From contig NZ_JACDTY010000007.1 in the NCBI RefSeq assembly GCF_013520985.1, positions 124,001 to 188,000 of the forward strand: a stretch of DNA of 64,000 bases. The letters are read 5' to 3'. Under the pieces are notes generated by a model, which was not told where the DNA came from, did no database searches, and was given only the letters and a program-made list of their open reading frames with translations. The translations under genes were made by a program, and so were the position numbers. This document shows positions 38,717 through 48,440 of this stretch, one piece after another; positions within the stretch are counted from its first letter, which is position 1, and every line of letters begins with the position of its first letter. Source of the DNA: Mesorhizobium neociceri. Its GTDB lineage: Bacteria > Pseudomonadota > Alphaproteobacteria > Rhizobiales > Rhizobiaceae.

Positions 38717-38845
38717 GCGCAGCGGCTGCGCCCGGCTGGAGTGGACCGGATCAAGAAAACCTAAAGCGGCGTCGACAATTTCTGCATTGCCGGCTGCGCC
38801 CATCCATGATTTGAGGCGACCTCGTTCGAGGATCGCTTCCGCGCC

Positions 38846-40027
38846 ATGCTGCCGCTCATTGCCCTGTTCATTGCCGCCTTCGCTTTCGGCACCACCGAAT
38901 TCGTCATCGCCGGTGTATTGCCGCAAGTAGCCGACGGCCTCGGCGTTTCGATCCCGACCTCCGGCTACCTTGTCTCCGGCTATGCCGGCGGCATCGCGGT
39001 TGGCGGACCACTGCTGGCGCTCGCCACCAAGCGCATTTCCCGCAAAACCCTGCTGCTTTGCCTGACCATCGCCTTCACCATCGGCCAGGCCGCCTGCGCG
39101 CTGGCGCCCGATTTCACCTCGATGCTGCTCCTGCGCATTGCGGTCGCCGTCGCGCATGGCGCCTATTTCGGCGTCGCCATGGTGGTGGCCGTCGGCCTTG
39201 TGCCCGAAGACAAGCGCGGCATGGCTGTCGCCGTCATTCTCTCCGGCCTCACCGTCTCCAACGTCATCGGCGTGCCAGCCGGCACAGCGATCGGCAACCT
39301 GTGGGGCTGGCGCGCCACCTTCTGGGTGATGTGCGCGCTTGGCATCGTGGCGCTCGCTGCCATGGCCACGCTCTTGCCGCGCACAACGGGGGCATCGAGC
39401 CCGTCCACCAGCCTCGGCAGCGAGGTTCGCGTGCTGGCGCGTCAGCAGGTCTGGACTTCGCTGATCCTGATGCTGATGCTGATGATCGGCCAGTTCGGCC
39501 TGTTCACCTACATCACCCCGACGCTGCTCGAAGTCACCCATCTCGACGAGAGTCTGATCCCCTGGGTGCTGCTGCTCAACGGCGTCGGCGCCACCATCGG
39601 CGTCTTTCTCGGCGGCAAACTGTCGGACTGGAAGCTAATGCCGTCGCTAATCACCATGCTTGCCCTGCAGGCGGTGATGCTGGGCATGATCTATGTGGTC
39701 AGCCCCTATCCGCTGCCGATGGTCGTTGCCATCGTCATCTGGGGCGGCCTCAACTTCGCCATCGGCACGCCGATCCAGACCCGCATTCTGTCCTGGACGG
39801 CGGACGCCTCGAACCTTGCCTCATCGCTCATCCCGTCCGGCTTCAATGTCGGCATCGCGCTCGCCGCATCGCTGGGCGCAGCCATGCTCAACGCCGATTA
39901 CGGCTATCGCAGCCTGCCGGTGGTCGGCGCGGCCGCCATGCTGGTGGCGGTGGCAGTCGCCCTTGCCTCCTACATCTGGGAAGGGCGCAGCCAGGCCGCG
40001 CCTCCGCTGCCGGCGGCAGCGGAATAG
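38846..40027 (+). CDS. MFS transporter, DHA1/AraJ-like exporter
   Basis: This 393-residue, 12-helix protein has the early motif FGTTEFVIAGVLPQVADGLG typical of AraJ/YdhP/SotB efflux proteins. The loop-2 motif is ATKRISRKTLLL, and RVAVAVAHGAYFG-type sequence (AVAVAHGAYFGVAM) lies in helix 4. It probably exports small molecules such as sugars or drugs in exchange for protons. The convergent GNAT gene follows 7 bases after its stop. Confidence 0.88.
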   Translation: MLPLIALFIAAFAFGTTEFVIAGVLPQVADGLGVSIPTSGYLVSGYAGGIAVGGPLLALATKRISRKTLLLCLTIAFTIGQAACALAPDFTSMLLLRIAVAVAHGAYFGVAMVVAVGLVPEDKRGMAVAVILSGLTVSNVIGVPAGTAIGNLWGWRATFWVMCALGIVALAAMATLLPRTTGASSPSTSLGSEVRVLARQQVWTSLILMLMLMIGQFGLFTYITPTLLEVTHLDESLIPWVLLLNGVGATIGVFLGGKLSDWKLMPSLITMLALQAVMLGMIYVVSPYPLPMVVAIVIWGGLNFAIGTPIQTRILSWTADASNLASSLIPSGFNVGIALAASLGAAMLNADYGYRSLPVVGAAAMLVAVAVALASYIWEGRSQAAPPLPAAAE

Positions 40028-40034
40028 GTCCGAC

Positions 40035-40592
40035 CTAAAGATCGATCCGGAACAACAGGCTCTCGGCGCCGCCATAGGCAGCGTCCTTAGAGAATCGCCC
40101 GACCAGCCGGCCGCCATTGGCCAGCACCACCTTCTGCGAGGCCGGATTGTCGAGGTCGGTGGTGAGTTCGACATACGGCAAGCCGACCGCCCTTGCCTCG
40201 GGGAGCATCAGCCGCAGCGCTTCGGTGGCGTAGCCGCGTCCGCGCTTCCAGGGCACCACGGCATAGCCGATATGGCCGAGCACATGCGCGGGCAGCGCCG
40301 ACGTTCCGGGCTGCCAGCGAAAGCCGATCGAGCCGACGGCCTCGCCGTCCCAGATCCAGCGCCGGAAGCCGGGCAGCCGCGGTACGGTCGTGCCATCGGG
40401 CAGAGTGATGGGCGGACCCTTGGCCTCGGGATCGTCGAGACCGGCGAGGAACGCCACCGGATCCTGCTCGATGGCCGCAAGCTGCTCGCGCGTCGCTTCC
40501 TCAAGCCGCACATTGTCAGGCGACCAGCCGCGCTCGAGCGCGGCCTTGTAGGACGGCAGATGTTCGAGCGCGGGTTTGACGATTTCGATCAT
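40035..40592 (-). CDS. GNAT-family N-acetyltransferase
   Basis: This 185-residue protein has the acetyl-CoA loop VVPWKRGRGYATEALRLML (R/QxxGxG/A form, about 125-140) followed by VELTTDLDNPASQKVVLANG, as in RimJ/RimL-type enzymes. I chose the ATG at 40592 because the domain starts there (MIEIVKPALEHLPSY); the frame is open further upstream. The acceptor is unknown. Confidence 0.83.
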   Translation of the reverse strand: MIEIVKPALEHLPSYKAALERGWSPDNVRLEEATREQLAAIEQDPVAFLAGLDDPEAKGPPITLPDGTTVPRLPGFRRWIWDGEAVGSIGFRWQPGTSALPAHVLGHIGYAVVPWKRGRGYATEALRLMLPEARAVGLPYVELTTDLDNPASQKVVLANGGRLVGRFSKDAAYGGAESLLFRIDL

Positions 40593-40647
40593 GACGACAG
40601 ACGACTTGGCGTCCGGCCCGCAAGCCAGATGTAGCGGCGGACAATCC

Positions 40648-41097
40648 CTACTGCAGCAGGCCCTTGACGATGCCGCTTGCCTTGCCGAAATCCATCTGGC
40701 CGGCATGTTTCTGCTTCAGCGCGGCGATCACCTTGCCCATGTCCTTCTGGCTGGCCGCACCCGTGGCTGCTATCGCTTCTCGCGCTGCCGCGATCACCGC
40801 GGCATCGTCCAGTTGCGTCGGCAGGAAGCCACGGATGATCTCCATCTCGCCGCGCTCCTGCGCCGCCAGTTCCGGCCGCTTGCCGTCCTCGAACGCCTTG
40901 GCCGATTCCTCGCGCTGCTTCACCATCTTGGCCAGGATCTGCAGGATCTCCTCGTCGCTGGCCGGCTCCTTGGCGGAGCCGCGATTGGCGATGTCGCGGT
41001 CGTGGATGGCAGCCTGGATGAGCCGCAGCGTCGACAGCCGGTGCTTGTCCTGCGCCTTCATCGCGCTCTTCAGGGATTCGGCGATTTTTGCGCGCAT
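40648..41097 (-). CDS. GatB/YqeY domain protein
   Basis: This 149-residue protein begins MRAKIAESLKSAMKAQDKHR with LSTLRLIQAAIHDRDIANRG, the YqeY start, and has EIIRGFLPTQLDDAAV in the tail domain. It resembles the tRNA-binding tail of the GatB amidotransferase subunit, but YqeY itself has no proven role. AAGGAGAAAG lies before the chosen ATG. The carA gene is divergent, a common rhizobial neighbourhood. Confidence 0.9.
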   Translation of the reverse strand: MRAKIAESLKSAMKAQDKHRLSTLRLIQAAIHDRDIANRGSAKEPASDEEILQILAKMVKQREESAKAFEDGKRPELAAQERGEMEIIRGFLPTQLDDAAVIAAAREAIAATGAASQKDMGKVIAALKQKHAGQMDFGKASGIVKGLLQ

Positions 41098-41355
41098 GAT
41101 GCTTTCTCCTTCGAACGGCGCGGACAATAACCGTGGCGAACTCGTAAAGCAAACGCGCCAAGTCCCTGATATCGTTTGACGAAACAAATGCCCGCCGTTT
41201 TGGCCCGGCATCATTGACCGCTCTGGCGCCTTCCCCTATGTACTCGGCCTTGCATAAGACAATGAATTTACGCGCGCAGGCTCGAGAGATCGGCCGCGCC
41301 GTTTGCTGCGCAGATGGCCCGCCATCGAAGCGCGCAACCTGACAGGAGCGCCGCC

Positions 41356-42573
41356 ATGGCCGAGATGACGCCCGCGTTGACCCCCGCCTGGGCAACCGAA
41401 AAGCCGACCGCCCTGCTGGTGCTGGCCGACGGCACCGTCATCGAAGGTCGCGGTCTCGGCGCCACCGGCTCCGCCGTTGCCGAAGTTTGCTTCAACACCG
41501 CGCTTACCGGCTACCAGGAAATCCTCACCGACCCGTCTTATGCCGGCCAGATCGTCACCTTCACCTTCCCGCATATCGGCAATATCGGCACCAATGACGA
41601 GGACATCGAGGACCTCAATCCGGTCGCTCGCGCCGGTGCCGTCGGTGCCGTGTTCAAGGCCGATGTCACCAACCCGTCCAACTACCGGGCCGGCACCGGG
41701 CTCGATCAATGGCTGAAGAAGCGCGGCATCGTCGCGCTCTCCGGCATCGACACCCGTGCGCTGACCGCGCTGATCCGCGAAAAGGGCATGCCCAACGCGG
41801 TCATCGCGCATGCGCCCGACGGCGTGTTCGACCTCGACGATTTGAAGCGTCGCGCCGCCGCCTGGTCCGGCCTGATCGGCCTCGACCTCGCCAAGGAAGT
41901 CACCTCAGGCCAGTCATCGGTCTGGCGCGAAACGCCCTGGGTGTGGAACGAAGGCTTTGGCGAACAGGCAGAACCGTCGATGCACGTCGTCGCCATCGAC
42001 TATGGCGTCAAGCGCAACATATTGCGCCTGCTTTCCGGCCTCGGCGCCAAGGTCACCGTGGTTCCGGCCAGCACCGGTTCGGAAGAGATCCTCGCCATGC
42101 AGCCGGACGGTATCTTCCTCTCCAACGGTCCCGGCGATCCGGAAGCCACCGGCGACTATGCCGTGCCGGTGATCCAGGACCTGCTCAAGACCGACATCCC
42201 GGTGTTCGGCATTTGCCTCGGCCACCAGATGCTGGCGCTGGCCCTGGGCGGCAAGACCGCCAAGATGCATCAGGGCCATCACGGCGCCAACCACCCGGTC
42301 AAGGATCACACGACAGGCAAGGTCGAGATCGTCTCGATGAACCACGGCTTTGCCGTCGATGCCGACTCGCTGCCCGAAGGCGTCGAGGAAACCCATGTTT
42401 CGCTGTTCGACGGCTCGAACTGCGGCATCGCGCTCACGGGACGTCCGGTGTTCTCGGTCCAGCACCATCCCGAGGCCTCGCCAGGCCCGCAGGACTCGCA
42501 CTATCTGTTCCGCCGCTTCGTCAACCTCATCCGCGAAAAGCGCGGCGAGGAACTGCTGGCCGAGCGGGCTTGA
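41356..42573 (+). CDS. carA: carbamoyl-phosphate synthase small (glutaminase) subunit
   Basis: This 405-residue protein has an N-terminal CarA domain (LADGTVIEGRGLGATGSAVA, CFNTALTGYQEILTDPSYAG). Its class-I glutamine amidotransferase domain has the nucleophile Cys in FGICLGHQMLALALG (about residue 286) and a catalytic His/Glu in VQHHPEASPGPQDS. It releases ammonia from glutamine for CarB, feeding arginine and pyrimidine synthesis. AGGAG lies 9 bases before the ATG. carB lies 17.6 kb away in the same orientation. Confidence 0.97.
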   Translation: MAEMTPALTPAWATEKPTALLVLADGTVIEGRGLGATGSAVAEVCFNTALTGYQEILTDPSYAGQIVTFTFPHIGNIGTNDEDIEDLNPVARAGAVGAVFKADVTNPSNYRAGTGLDQWLKKRGIVALSGIDTRALTALIREKGMPNAVIAHAPDGVFDLDDLKRRAAAWSGLIGLDLAKEVTSGQSSVWRETPWVWNEGFGEQAEPSMHVVAIDYGVKRNILRLLSGLGAKVTVVPASTGSEEILAMQPDGIFLSNGPGDPEATGDYAVPVIQDLLKTDIPVFGICLGHQMLALALGGKTAKMHQGHHGANHPVKDHTTGKVEIVSMNHGFAVDADSLPEGVEETHVSLFDGSNCGIALTGRPVFSVQHHPEASPGPQDSHYLFRRFVNLIREKRGEELLAERA

Positions 42574-42575
42574 TC

Positions 42576-43496
42576 CTACGCCACCGGCCGGCCTTCGCTC
42601 GCCTCCAGAATGGCGAACCACTGCTGGCGGTCGAGCACGATATCGAGTGCCTTGACCATGGCCGCCAGTCGCTCCGGCTTCATCGTGCCCAGCACCGGCA
42701 CCAGCCGGGCCGGGTGGCGCAACAGCCAGGCAATGGCGATAGCGGCAAGATCGGCCACGCCGGTTTCCGCCGCAACGCTCGCAAGGGCTGCCCGCACACG
42801 CGCCTCGCGCGCCTCCTTGCCGGTGAACAGCGAGCCGCCGCCGAGCGGCGACCAGATCATCGGCGCGTAGGAAAGCCGTTGCGCGTGATCGAGGCTGCCG
42901 TCGGTCAGCGCATTGGTTTTCAGCACCGACATCTCGATCTGGTTGGTGGCGAGCGCAAACGGCAGCCGCGAGGCCAGAAGGTCGAACTGGGACGGCGTGA
43001 AGTTGGAGACGCCGACCGCCCTCACCTTGCCCGACTTGACCAGGCCGGCAAGAGCCGCGGCCGTCTCGTCGGCATCCATCAGCGGGTCGGGCCGGTGCAA
43101 CAGCAACAGGTCGAGGTAGTCGGTGTGGAGATTGGCAAGCGAACGGTCGACCGACGCAACGATGTGGGCGGCGCTGGTGTCGTAGTGCTTCAGCCGGTTT
43201 TGTGGGCGATTGGCCGATGCCAGCATGATGTCGCATTTCGAAATCAACTCGATGCTGTCGCGTTTGCCCTTCCAGCGCAAAAGCCCCGTGCCGAACGCCG
43301 CTTCCACCTCGTAATTCCCATAGATATCGGCATGGTCGAAACTGGTCAGGCCAAGGTCGACTGCGCTACCGATCAGCCGGGCGACGGCATCGGCGTCCGG
43401 GCGCACTGCGCTGTCGAGCAGGCGCCAGGCGCCGAACACCAGGCGAGACAGCGACACGCCGTCCTTGCTCAGCTTTATGCGGCTGTCATGGCTCAT
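42576..43496 (-). CDS. aldo/keto reductase (YdhF-like)
   Basis: This 306-residue TIM-barrel protein contains TSFDHADIYGNYEVEAAFG with the catalytic Asp and Tyr, the Lys in ELISKCDI, and the His in LLLLHRPDPLMD. VGVSNFTPSQFDLL and the closing VPVLGTMKPERLAAM follow the YdhF pattern. It is an NADPH-dependent oxidoreductase of unknown substrate. Its ATG overlaps the stop of the MFS gene (ATGA), so the two are translationally coupled. Confidence 0.88.
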   Translation of the reverse strand: MSHDSRIKLSKDGVSLSRLVFGAWRLLDSAVRPDADAVARLIGSAVDLGLTSFDHADIYGNYEVEAAFGTGLLRWKGKRDSIELISKCDIMLASANRPQNRLKHYDTSAAHIVASVDRSLANLHTDYLDLLLLHRPDPLMDADETAAALAGLVKSGKVRAVGVSNFTPSQFDLLASRLPFALATNQIEMSVLKTNALTDGSLDHAQRLSYAPMIWSPLGGGSLFTGKEAREARVRAALASVAAETGVADLAAIAIAWLLRHPARLVPVLGTMKPERLAAMVKALDIVLDRQQWFAILEASEGRPVA

Positions 43497-44758
43497 ACCT
43501 GTGCTCCATCTTCAGCGACGCCGGTGGCGGCGCTTCTCACCGCCGCCGGCCTGGCCACTTTCGTCACAAAGACGATGACTGCAAGGGTGAGGAAGCATGC
43601 GCCAACCAGATAGGGCGCGCCGCCGAACGTCACGGGCGCATTCGGCCCCGTGAACCAGGAAAAGATCGCGGTATAGAGCAGCGGCGTGATGATCGAGGTG
43701 ATCGAGAAGATCGACGTCATCGCACCCTGCAATTCGCCCTGCGCCGAAGGCGGCACCTTGGCGGCGGCGAGGCTCCTCAGCGGTGGGTCGGCCAGCGCTT
43801 CGAGGCAGCCGACGACGATCACCGCATAGATCATCCAGCCTTGCGAGGCGAAGGCGTAGCCAAAGGCGCTGGCCGCGGTGAATGTCAGGCCGATGACCGC
43901 CGTCCTCCACTCGCCAAGCCTGGGGATCACGCGCGGCAGCACCGTCGCCATGACAATCGCTCCACACAGGCCGAAAGCGCCGAGCGAAAAGCCGATCTGC
44001 TGCTCGCTCCAGCCATAGCGGTAATTGGAGACGAACGACCACACCGCCGGATACATCATGTGGCCGAGCGTCATCAGGAAGAAGGCGAGCCCGATCCAGC
44101 CGATGCCCTGGTATTGGCGCATCTGCAGCAGCGTGCCGACGGGGTTGGCGCGTTTCCACTCGAAGCGACGGCGGTGCTTTTCCTCAAGCGTTTCCGGCAG
44201 GAAAAACAGCGCAATCAGAAAATTCACGAAGGCAAGACCGGCGGCGAAATAGAACGGCACGCGCGGCCCGAACGTGCCGAGCAGCCCGCCCAGCACCGGG
44301 CCGATGACGAAGCCGACGCCGAAGGCGATGCCGAGCAGGCCGAAATTCTTGGCCCGGTTGTCGTCGTTCGAGATGTCGGCGATGAACGCCGATGTCGTCG
44401 AATAACTGGCGCCCGAAATGCCGGCCAGCACACGGCCGATGAACAGCATCGGATAGGACCAGGCGATGGCGCAGATCAGATTGTCGATTGAGAAGGTGAG
44501 CACGGAGGCGAGAAGGATCGGCCGCCGCCCGAAGCGGTCGCTCAGCCCGCCCATGATCGGGGCGAAGAAGAACTGCATCGCGGCATAGACAAAGAACAGC
44601 CAGCCGCCCTCGATCGCCGCTTCGCTGATGCCGACGCCGGACAACTCCCTGAGAAAGGCGGGCAACACCGGCATGATCATGCCGAAGCCGATAATGTCGA
44701 GCAGCAGTGTGGTGAAGACGAGCGCAAGGCCCCGCCTGGCGGTTTTGGGGTCGATCAT
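43493..44758 (-). CDS. MFS transporter, TetA/TCR-like
   Basis: This 421-residue, 12-helix protein has the TetA-type loop GGLSDRFGRRPILLASV, ISGASYSTTSAFIADIS in helix 5, and GEWRTAVIGL. The family exports tetracycline-like or other drugs in exchange for protons, but substrate cannot be told from sequence. The start MIDPKTARRGLALVF at 44758 is chosen because the first helix follows at once. Coupled to the downstream aldo/keto reductase, which may act on the same compound. Confidence 0.87.
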   Translation of the reverse strand: MIDPKTARRGLALVFTTLLLDIIGFGMIMPVLPAFLRELSGVGISEAAIEGGWLFFVYAAMQFFFAPIMGGLSDRFGRRPILLASVLTFSIDNLICAIAWSYPMLFIGRVLAGISGASYSTTSAFIADISNDDNRAKNFGLLGIAFGVGFVIGPVLGGLLGTFGPRVPFYFAAGLAFVNFLIALFFLPETLEEKHRRRFEWKRANPVGTLLQMRQYQGIGWIGLAFFLMTLGHMMYPAVWSFVSNYRYGWSEQQIGFSLGAFGLCGAIVMATVLPRVIPRLGEWRTAVIGLTFTAASAFGYAFASQGWMIYAVIVVGCLEALADPPLRSLAAAKVPPSAQGELQGAMTSIFSITSIITPLLYTAIFSWFTGPNAPVTFGGAPYLVGACFLTLAVIVFVTKVARPAAVRSAATGVAEDGAQV

Positions 44759-44869
44759 GATGGCGTCTGCTCCTGTGGTCGCCCGGGGGCGCAGGCGGAC
44801 GCACCTTATAGGCGAGCCAGCCGTAAGGAACAATGAGGGAACAGGCAGGAACCGTTGATCCTGACATCC

Positions 44870-44893
44870 CCTGACGGCGTCTTTGCCGTCAGG
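44870..44893. terminator. hairpin between the metallopeptidase and MFS genes
   Basis: A 9-bp stem CCTGACGGC / GCCGTCAGG has a 6-nt loop. It lies 22 bases after the stop of the minus-strand metallopeptidase gene. There is no T-run, so the termination role is uncertain. Confidence 0.4.
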
Positions 44894-44914
44894 TCTTTAC
44901 CCGCAACCCACCTC

Positions 44915-45847
44915 TCAGAGCGGACCGCTCAGCGTGTTACAATCCGATAGCTTGCCGCTCTTGTAGCCGCGCGCCAGCCAAGTCTGCCGCTGCTGCGAGG
45001 TCCCGTGGTTGAAGCTTTCCGGCACGACATAGCCCTGCATCTTCTTCTGCAGCGTGTCGTCGCCGATCTGCTTGGCGGCGTTCAGCGCCTCTTCGATGTC
45101 GCCCTGTTCCAGAATGCCCTTCTGCGCGGTGAAATGTGCCCACACGCCGGCGAAGCAGTCTGCCTGCAATTCGATGCGCACCGACATCTGGTTGGCTTCC
45201 GCCTCGCCCATGGACTGACGCATCTGGTTGAACTTGGGCAGGATGCCGGTGAGGTTCTGCACATGGTGACCGACCTCATGCGCGATCACATAGGCCTGGG
45301 CGAAATCGCCTGAGGCGCCGAACTGCTGGTCGAGCTGCTGGAAGAAGGTAGTGTCGAGATAGACCTTGTGGTCGCCGGGACAATAGAACGGACCGGCGGC
45401 CGTGGAGGCGGAGCCGCAGGCAGAGCGGATCTGGCCGCTGAACAGCACCAGTTTCGGATCCTCGTATTTCAGGCCCTGTGACTGGAAGATGCCGGTCCAG
45501 GTCTCTTCGGTCTCCGCCAGCACCGTCGCCACGAACTGTTTCATCTCGTCGGAAGCAGGCGTGCCGGCTCCTTCGTCCTGGCCGCCGCTGTTGTCGGTGA
45601 TCTGGCCGCCGCCCGGCAGCACGCCGCCGCTGTCGCCGCTGCCCAGGATCTGCGACGGGTCGAAGCCGAAATACCATCCGGCCAGCACCACGAGGATGAC
45701 GAGCAAGATGCTGCCGCCGCCACCGGTACGGCCGCCGATCGGGACGCGGAACTGGCCGGGGCTGCCGCCGCCGAAACCGCCACCACCGCCGCTGTCGCTG
45801 CGCTCGTCCTCGACATTGTCACTCTGACGGCGGCCCTTCCAGAGCAT
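44915..45847 (-). CDS. neutral zinc metallopeptidase, YpfJ/KPN_02809 family
   Basis: This 310-residue protein has a cytoplasmic Gly/Ser-rich start, one transmembrane helix (about 46-60, SILLVILVVLAGWYF), and an extracytoplasmic peptidase domain. The HExxH site is HEVGHH (His190, Glu191, His194), with an ELQADCFAGVWAH third-ligand region near 225. The family is widespread but of unknown substrate. GGGGAG lies 8 bases before the ATG. Confidence 0.9.
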   Translation of the reverse strand: MLWKGRRQSDNVEDERSDSGGGGGFGGGSPGQFRVPIGGRTGGGGSILLVILVVLAGWYFGFDPSQILGSGDSGGVLPGGGQITDNSGGQDEGAGTPASDEMKQFVATVLAETEETWTGIFQSQGLKYEDPKLVLFSGQIRSACGSASTAAGPFYCPGDHKVYLDTTFFQQLDQQFGASGDFAQAYVIAHEVGHHVQNLTGILPKFNQMRQSMGEAEANQMSVRIELQADCFAGVWAHFTAQKGILEQGDIEEALNAAKQIGDDTLQKKMQGYVVPESFNHGTSQQRQTWLARGYKSGKLSDCNTLSGPL

Positions 45848-46037
45848 GGCAACTCCCCGTGATGCAAATTTTCGGCGGACCCGGCCGATGTCATGGTCAG
45901 GTCCGACCCAACAAACAATTATCCGAATGGTTGCGCCAAGTCACAGTATTTTTCATGCGGGCGCCGTCGAGGGTTCGCGCTCTGGTCGAGGCGCCATAGG
46001 CACTGTAGAATCCGGTTCGAACGGGGGTATCAGGGGC

Positions 46038-48122
46038 TTGCGGACGATCGGCCGATTTCTGTTGCTGGCGGTGCTGCTGTGCCTCGGCCCGTGGCCGGCG
46101 CGCGCCGTAACGCTCGATTCCAGCGTCGCCGTAACTGATCCCGAGACATTGCAGGCGCTCGAGCGCGGCGGTCTTTCCATCAGCCGCCTGCTTGGCCCGG
46201 CGCTGGGCCTCACCCGCGAGGTCGACAATCGCGGCCTGTTTTCGGTGCGCGCGCTGACCCCGGTGCGCAACGCCGTCAAGCAGGAGATCGCCGACGAGCC
46301 CGCCGGCAGTCCCGATCCCTACGTCGCCGCGCTGGCGAAGACGAAGGATCCCAGCCAGAAATTCAACCCGAAATACATCGACGATGACGGCTCGACGCTC
46401 GACCTGACCGGCGTCGTCAACCGCATGGACCGCGGCTATCTCGGCCACACCGAATGCGGCGAGATCCGGCTGATCTACCGCTTCCATTATTCGGTGGCGG
46501 AGAAGCCGGCGAAGGGAAAGCCAATCGGGGGAAAGACTGGGCAACGCATCTCGTCGCGCCTGCCGCTGACCATGAGCCTGGTCTTCAACGCCAAGCCCGG
46601 CGAGGCTCGCGCCCGCGCTTCGAGAGACCGTCCAAGCGCCACCGCTGTCTCATGTGCCGATGTCGCCAAGCGCTGGCTGGCCGCCGGGCAAAAGGATCTT
46701 GCGCCCGATCAGCTTGCAGCCTGGCTGCGCTCCGATGAAGGTCCGCTGTCCAACGCCATGCTGAATTCATCACAGATCATGCGCCTCGAACTCAACATGC
46801 AGGTTCTCCGGCTGTCGGCCTCGAGCCGCCGCGACTTCGGCGGCCACGCCGAATATCTCCTGAAGATTTTCAAATGGGACCCGGCGACGTCCACCTTCCA
46901 GGAATCGAAGATGGAGAACCAGATCGACAGGAAGATCGTGCTGGCCGACCGTCCTGCCTTCGCCAAATGGCTGCTGACGGACCGCAACATCTACGACCTC
47001 GATCGCGGCCGGCTGGTGATCGACGACAAATTCCTGGCGACCAGCGCCATCTCGGTGGCGCCCGGCGGCATGGCCAGATCGCAAAACAACATCGCCTATG
47101 GGCTGCTCGACGACGCCGATATCGACAAGGCGCTGAAGGACTATGTCGCCAGGGGCAACGAGCTGCGCAGCGTGAAATCGGTGGCCGGATTCAATCTGCG
47201 CCTCAATGACATGACCTGCACCGGTTGCCACCAGACGCACGGCATTGCCGGCTTCCACTATACCGGCGCCGATCCGGCCAGCGAACCGCGCCGCAACGCC
47301 GTCTTCGTGCCGGGCTCGGCGGTGTTCTTCGCCGACCTGCCGCGCCGCCGCGCCATCGTCGAGGACTTCGCCGCCGGCGGCCATCCGGATTTCTCCCGCG
47401 GCTTCGCCGCTCGTCCTGATGCGAAATATGCCGAAGCGCTGAAAGGCACCGATCTCTACAATGGCTGGGGCTCGATCTGCTACAGCGGCGAGGACGCAAG
47501 CTTCAAGGACTGGAGCTGCAGCGCCGGCCTGCGCTGCGCCGGTGTCCATGAAAGCGCCATCCATCCGGGCTTCGGCACCTGCGTCAGCGAAGCCGGCACC
47601 CAGGTCGGCGATCCCGTCGAGTTCGGCGAGATCAAGATGTCGAAATGGGGCAGCGACCAATATTGCCGCCTGTCGCCGGCCACCGCAAAGGCGTGCGCCA
47701 TCGATCCGGCGCGCGACAAGAAACCGCCGATAAAACTCGCCGGCTACGGTGCGGCGCGCCAGCGCTACGACAATCCCGAGCAGAAGACCGGCGGCTTTCC
47801 CGGCGGCATGCTGCGCAAGGCGAGCTGCGACAAGCTGCCCGACGAGGCGAGTTGCGGACGTCTGGCCAAGACCGGCTTCAACGACTGCATCGCCTCGGGC
47901 AAGGACCACAAATTCTGCACCAAGGAATTCACCAAGACCGCCGGCCTGCGCGCCTGCGACAAGGCGCATCCTTGCCGCGAGGACTATATCTGCACCGCCG
48001 GCTATGACGACCTGGCCGAGGCCAAGCCCGGCAAGGGCACCTGCATTCCGCCGTACTTCATCTTCCAGTTCCGCGTCGATGGCCATCCGCGCAGCTGGGT
48101 GCAGGATGTGAGCGAAGAATAA
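46038..48122 (+). CDS. large exported protein with a CxxCH motif and Cys-rich tail
   Basis: Start uncertain. A TTG at 46038 gives a good signal peptide (RTIGRFLLLAVLLCLGPWPA, cleavage after ARA) and 694 residues; in-frame ATGs at 45846 and 45927 would bury it behind a long leader. The mature protein has no family I recognise. Near residue 394 it has TCTGCHQTHGIAGFHY, a CxxCH heme-c-type motif. The last 200 residues have about 15 cysteines (WSCSAGLRCAGVHES and DKAHPCREDYICTAGYDD), suggesting disulfides outside the cytoplasm. It is divergent from the metallopeptidase. Confidence 0.75.
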   Translation: MRTIGRFLLLAVLLCLGPWPARAVTLDSSVAVTDPETLQALERGGLSISRLLGPALGLTREVDNRGLFSVRALTPVRNAVKQEIADEPAGSPDPYVAALAKTKDPSQKFNPKYIDDDGSTLDLTGVVNRMDRGYLGHTECGEIRLIYRFHYSVAEKPAKGKPIGGKTGQRISSRLPLTMSLVFNAKPGEARARASRDRPSATAVSCADVAKRWLAAGQKDLAPDQLAAWLRSDEGPLSNAMLNSSQIMRLELNMQVLRLSASSRRDFGGHAEYLLKIFKWDPATSTFQESKMENQIDRKIVLADRPAFAKWLLTDRNIYDLDRGRLVIDDKFLATSAISVAPGGMARSQNNIAYGLLDDADIDKALKDYVARGNELRSVKSVAGFNLRLNDMTCTGCHQTHGIAGFHYTGADPASEPRRNAVFVPGSAVFFADLPRRRAIVEDFAAGGHPDFSRGFAARPDAKYAEALKGTDLYNGWGSICYSGEDASFKDWSCSAGLRCAGVHESAIHPGFGTCVSEAGTQVGDPVEFGEIKMSKWGSDQYCRLSPATAKACAIDPARDKKPPIKLAGYGAARQRYDNPEQKTGGFPGGMLRKASCDKLPDEASCGRLAKTGFNDCIASGKDHKFCTKEFTKTAGLRACDKAHPCREDYICTAGYDDLAEAKPGKGTCIPPYFIFQFRVDGHPRSWVQDVSEE

Positions 48123-48151
48123 TCTGTGCGTTGGCGCTTGCGGCCGAGAAC

Positions 48152-48340
48152 TCAGCTCTTCTGCTTGGCGCCGGCGCTTTTGCCATCCGAACTTCTGGAG
48201 CGTTCCTCGAAACGCGCGGCGCCCTTCTTCAGCGCCCGGCCGGTTTCGGCCTCGGTCTTGCGCTCGTCCTTGGCGGCTGCCTGCTTCAATCCCCTGGCGG
48301 CCTGCTTGCCCTTCGCGGTCGGTGCCTGTTCAACGCCCAT
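48152..48340 (-). CDS. small Lys/Ala-rich basic protein, unknown
   Basis: This 62-residue protein starts MGVEQAPTAKGKQAARGLKQ; GGGAGG lies 9 bases upstream. It is rich in Lys, Ala, Arg, Glu and Ser, lacks hydrophobic stretches and is probably helical or disordered, perhaps nucleic-acid binding. No family was recognised. Confidence 0.6.
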   Translation of the reverse strand: MGVEQAPTAKGKQAARGLKQAAAKDERKTEAETGRALKKGAARFEERSRSSDGKSAGAKQKS

Positions 48341-48440
48341 GGTTTTCCTCCCTTGGCGCGCAACAATCGCGCGCGACGTCAGGAGCAACGAGCCTGAGGT
48401 GCGGAGGTTCCGGCGGACTTTGGTCCGAGGCTCGCAAGCC

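Noticed and set aside
45846..46037. Long N-terminal leader of the CxxCH protein from the ATG at 45846
   Set aside because: That start overlaps the divergent metallopeptidase start by 2 bases and buries a good signal peptide; the region is more likely the shared promoter.
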